Shown here: positions 4,687 to 5,503 of the stretch, one piece after another
Position numbering within the stretch: the stretch's first letter is position 1
Layout: each line of letters begins with the position of its first letter
Source: Verrucomicrobiaceae bacterium
Lineage (GTDB): Bacteria > Verrucomicrobiota > Verrucomicrobiae > Verrucomicrobiales > Akkermansiaceae
Assembly: GCA_947372405.1 (NCBI GenBank)
Contig: CANBTO010000373.1
Span: forward strand, 1-5,503
Direction of reading: 5' to 3'
DNA length: 5,503 bases
Position numbers and translations under genes: made by a program
Notes under the pieces: generated by a model
Databases searched by the model: none
What the model was told of the DNA's origin: nothing
The model's input: only the letters and a program-made list of their open reading frames with translations

Positions 4687-5503
4687 ATGTCTCCCTTCTA
4701 CGTCATTGGCCACAAGAACCCGGATACCGACGCGATCTGCTCGGCCATCGGCTACGCTGCCTTGCTCCGGGCCGTGGGCGAGGAACCGAATTCCGTCGCC
4801 GCGCGCTGCGGAGAGATTTCCCAACGGACGAAGTGGGTGCTGGAACGTGCGGGTCTGGAAGCACCGATGATGCTCACCGATGTGCGGGTGAATACCGGCA
4901 TGATCTGCCACCGCAAAGTCATCAAGGTGAACGTGGCCGACACTTTCCTAACAGCCTATCGGCGGATGCTCACCGCCGAGATTCGCTGTGTGCCGGTCGA
5001 GGATGACGAGGGCAATCTCTGCGGCATCCTGCGTTATTTTGATCTGCTCAAACTGCTACTACCTGCGGACACCGAGGGCCTCAGCGTGCGGACCATCCAT
5101 GTCTCCTTGGCCAAACTCGCGGACACGCTTGAAGCCCGCAGCCTCGGTGCCGAACTGCCGCCGCCGGAGCTGGAGGAAGACCTGATCCTACTCGTCGGCG
5201 CGTCCTCCCAGAGCACCGTGGACCGCCGATTGAAGGAGGCCATCAAGGATGGAAATGTCGGAAGATTTCTCGTGATCTGCGGCGACCGCCCGATCGTCCA
5301 GCGCTACGCCATCGACCACGGGGCCCGCGCCCTACTTGTGACTGGCGACAATCCCGTGTCCGACGAGCTTTCCGCCTACGCCGCCCGCAGAGGCGTGGTC
5401 GTTCTGATCTGCCATCAGGACACCGCCAGTGCTTCGACCCTGATCCGCTGCTCCCGCACGGTGCAGCATGTCATGGAGAAAAATTTCATCACGGTGGGTG
5501 CCG
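4687..5503 (+). CDS. ppaC: Family II Mn2+-dependent inorganic pyrophosphatase with CBS and DRTGG regulatory domains (3' end outside window)
   Basis: The enzyme hydrolyses pyrophosphate to two phosphates in the cytoplasm, pulling biosynthetic reactions forward. The N-terminus has the DHH-family metal site VIGHKNPDTDAICSAIGYA (residues 6-24), where His9, Asp13 and Asp15 bind the metal ions. Residues ~74-125 form a CBS motif (VIKVNVADTFLTAYRRM, then IRCVPVEDDEGNLCGIL). Residues ~140-250 form a DRTGG-type domain, including LLVTGDNPVSDE (217-228) and VVVLICHQDTASAS. The last visible residues (~258-272, VQHVMEKNFITVGA) begin a second CBS motif. This order, DHH start, CBS, DRTGG, CBS, is that of regulated family II enzymes (Clostridium perfringens type), in which adenine nucleotides bound at CBS modulate activity. 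The remaining metal ligands, the Asp-His-His motif and the DHHA2 domain should lie beyond 5503. The frame is open to the window edge. The ATG at 4687 is right because the metal motif sits at the family's usual distance from the N-terminus. Confidence 0.93.
   Translation, partial: MSPFYVIGHKNPDTDAICSAIGYAALLRAVGEEPNSVAARCGEISQRTKWVLERAGLEAPMMLTDVRVNTGMICHRKVIKVNVADTFLTAYRRMLTAEIRCVPVEDDEGNLCGILRYFDLLKLLLPADTEGLSVRTIHVSLAKLADTLEARSLGAELPPPELEEDLILLVGASSQSTVDRRLKEAIKDGNVGRFLVICGDRPIVQRYAIDHGARALLVTGDNPVSDELSAYAARRGVVVLICHQDTASASTLIRCSRTVQHVMEKNFITVGA

Overview
The window looks like chromosomal DNA from a Gram-negative-type bacterium, most plausibly Verrucomicrobiota (Akkermansiaceae/Luteolibacter-like). 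I base that on the GC-rich coding sequence, the lack of Shine-Dalgarno-like sequence before any start codon, and a style of solenoid protein (DPxAAxxW...LPxG repeats) that I associate from memory with that phylum. The placement is an inference; there is no marker gene here. All genes are on the + strand.

Layout. (1) 2-454: the C-terminal end of a TPR protein that begins upstream of the window. (2) 455-943: about 490 bp with no convincing gene. Its middle is AT-rich (541-660 is about 37% GC by hand count), its left edge resembles a transposon end, and its right part probably holds the promoter of the next gene. (3) 944-1666: a secreted, extremely acidic protein built from thrombospondin type-3-like calcium-binding repeats and ending in 15 glycines, followed at 1695-1730 by a textbook intrinsic terminator. 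(4) 1754-3124 and 3151-4530: two tandem paralogues. Each has an N-terminal hydrophobic anchor, a linker, and eleven full plus one partial copy of a 32-residue alpha-alpha repeat. (5) 4531-4686: a short intergenic region with a weak hairpin and a possible promoter. (6) 4687 to the window edge: the first 272 residues of a family II (DHH) inorganic pyrophosphatase of the CBS/DRTGG-regulated type.

How the genes may work together. The acidic repeat protein and the two anchored solenoids are all predicted to be exported and probably act in or outside the cell envelope. No sequence motif links them to a known pathway. The pyrophosphatase is a cytoplasmic housekeeping enzyme and is probably an independent transcription unit.

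The most interesting item is the solenoid pair. The two proteins match repeat for repeat, including one 31-residue unit at the same place, so the whole gene was duplicated. Divergence since then is uneven: repeats 5 and 10 are about 75% identical, repeats 7-9 only about 40-50%. I recognise no named family for them.
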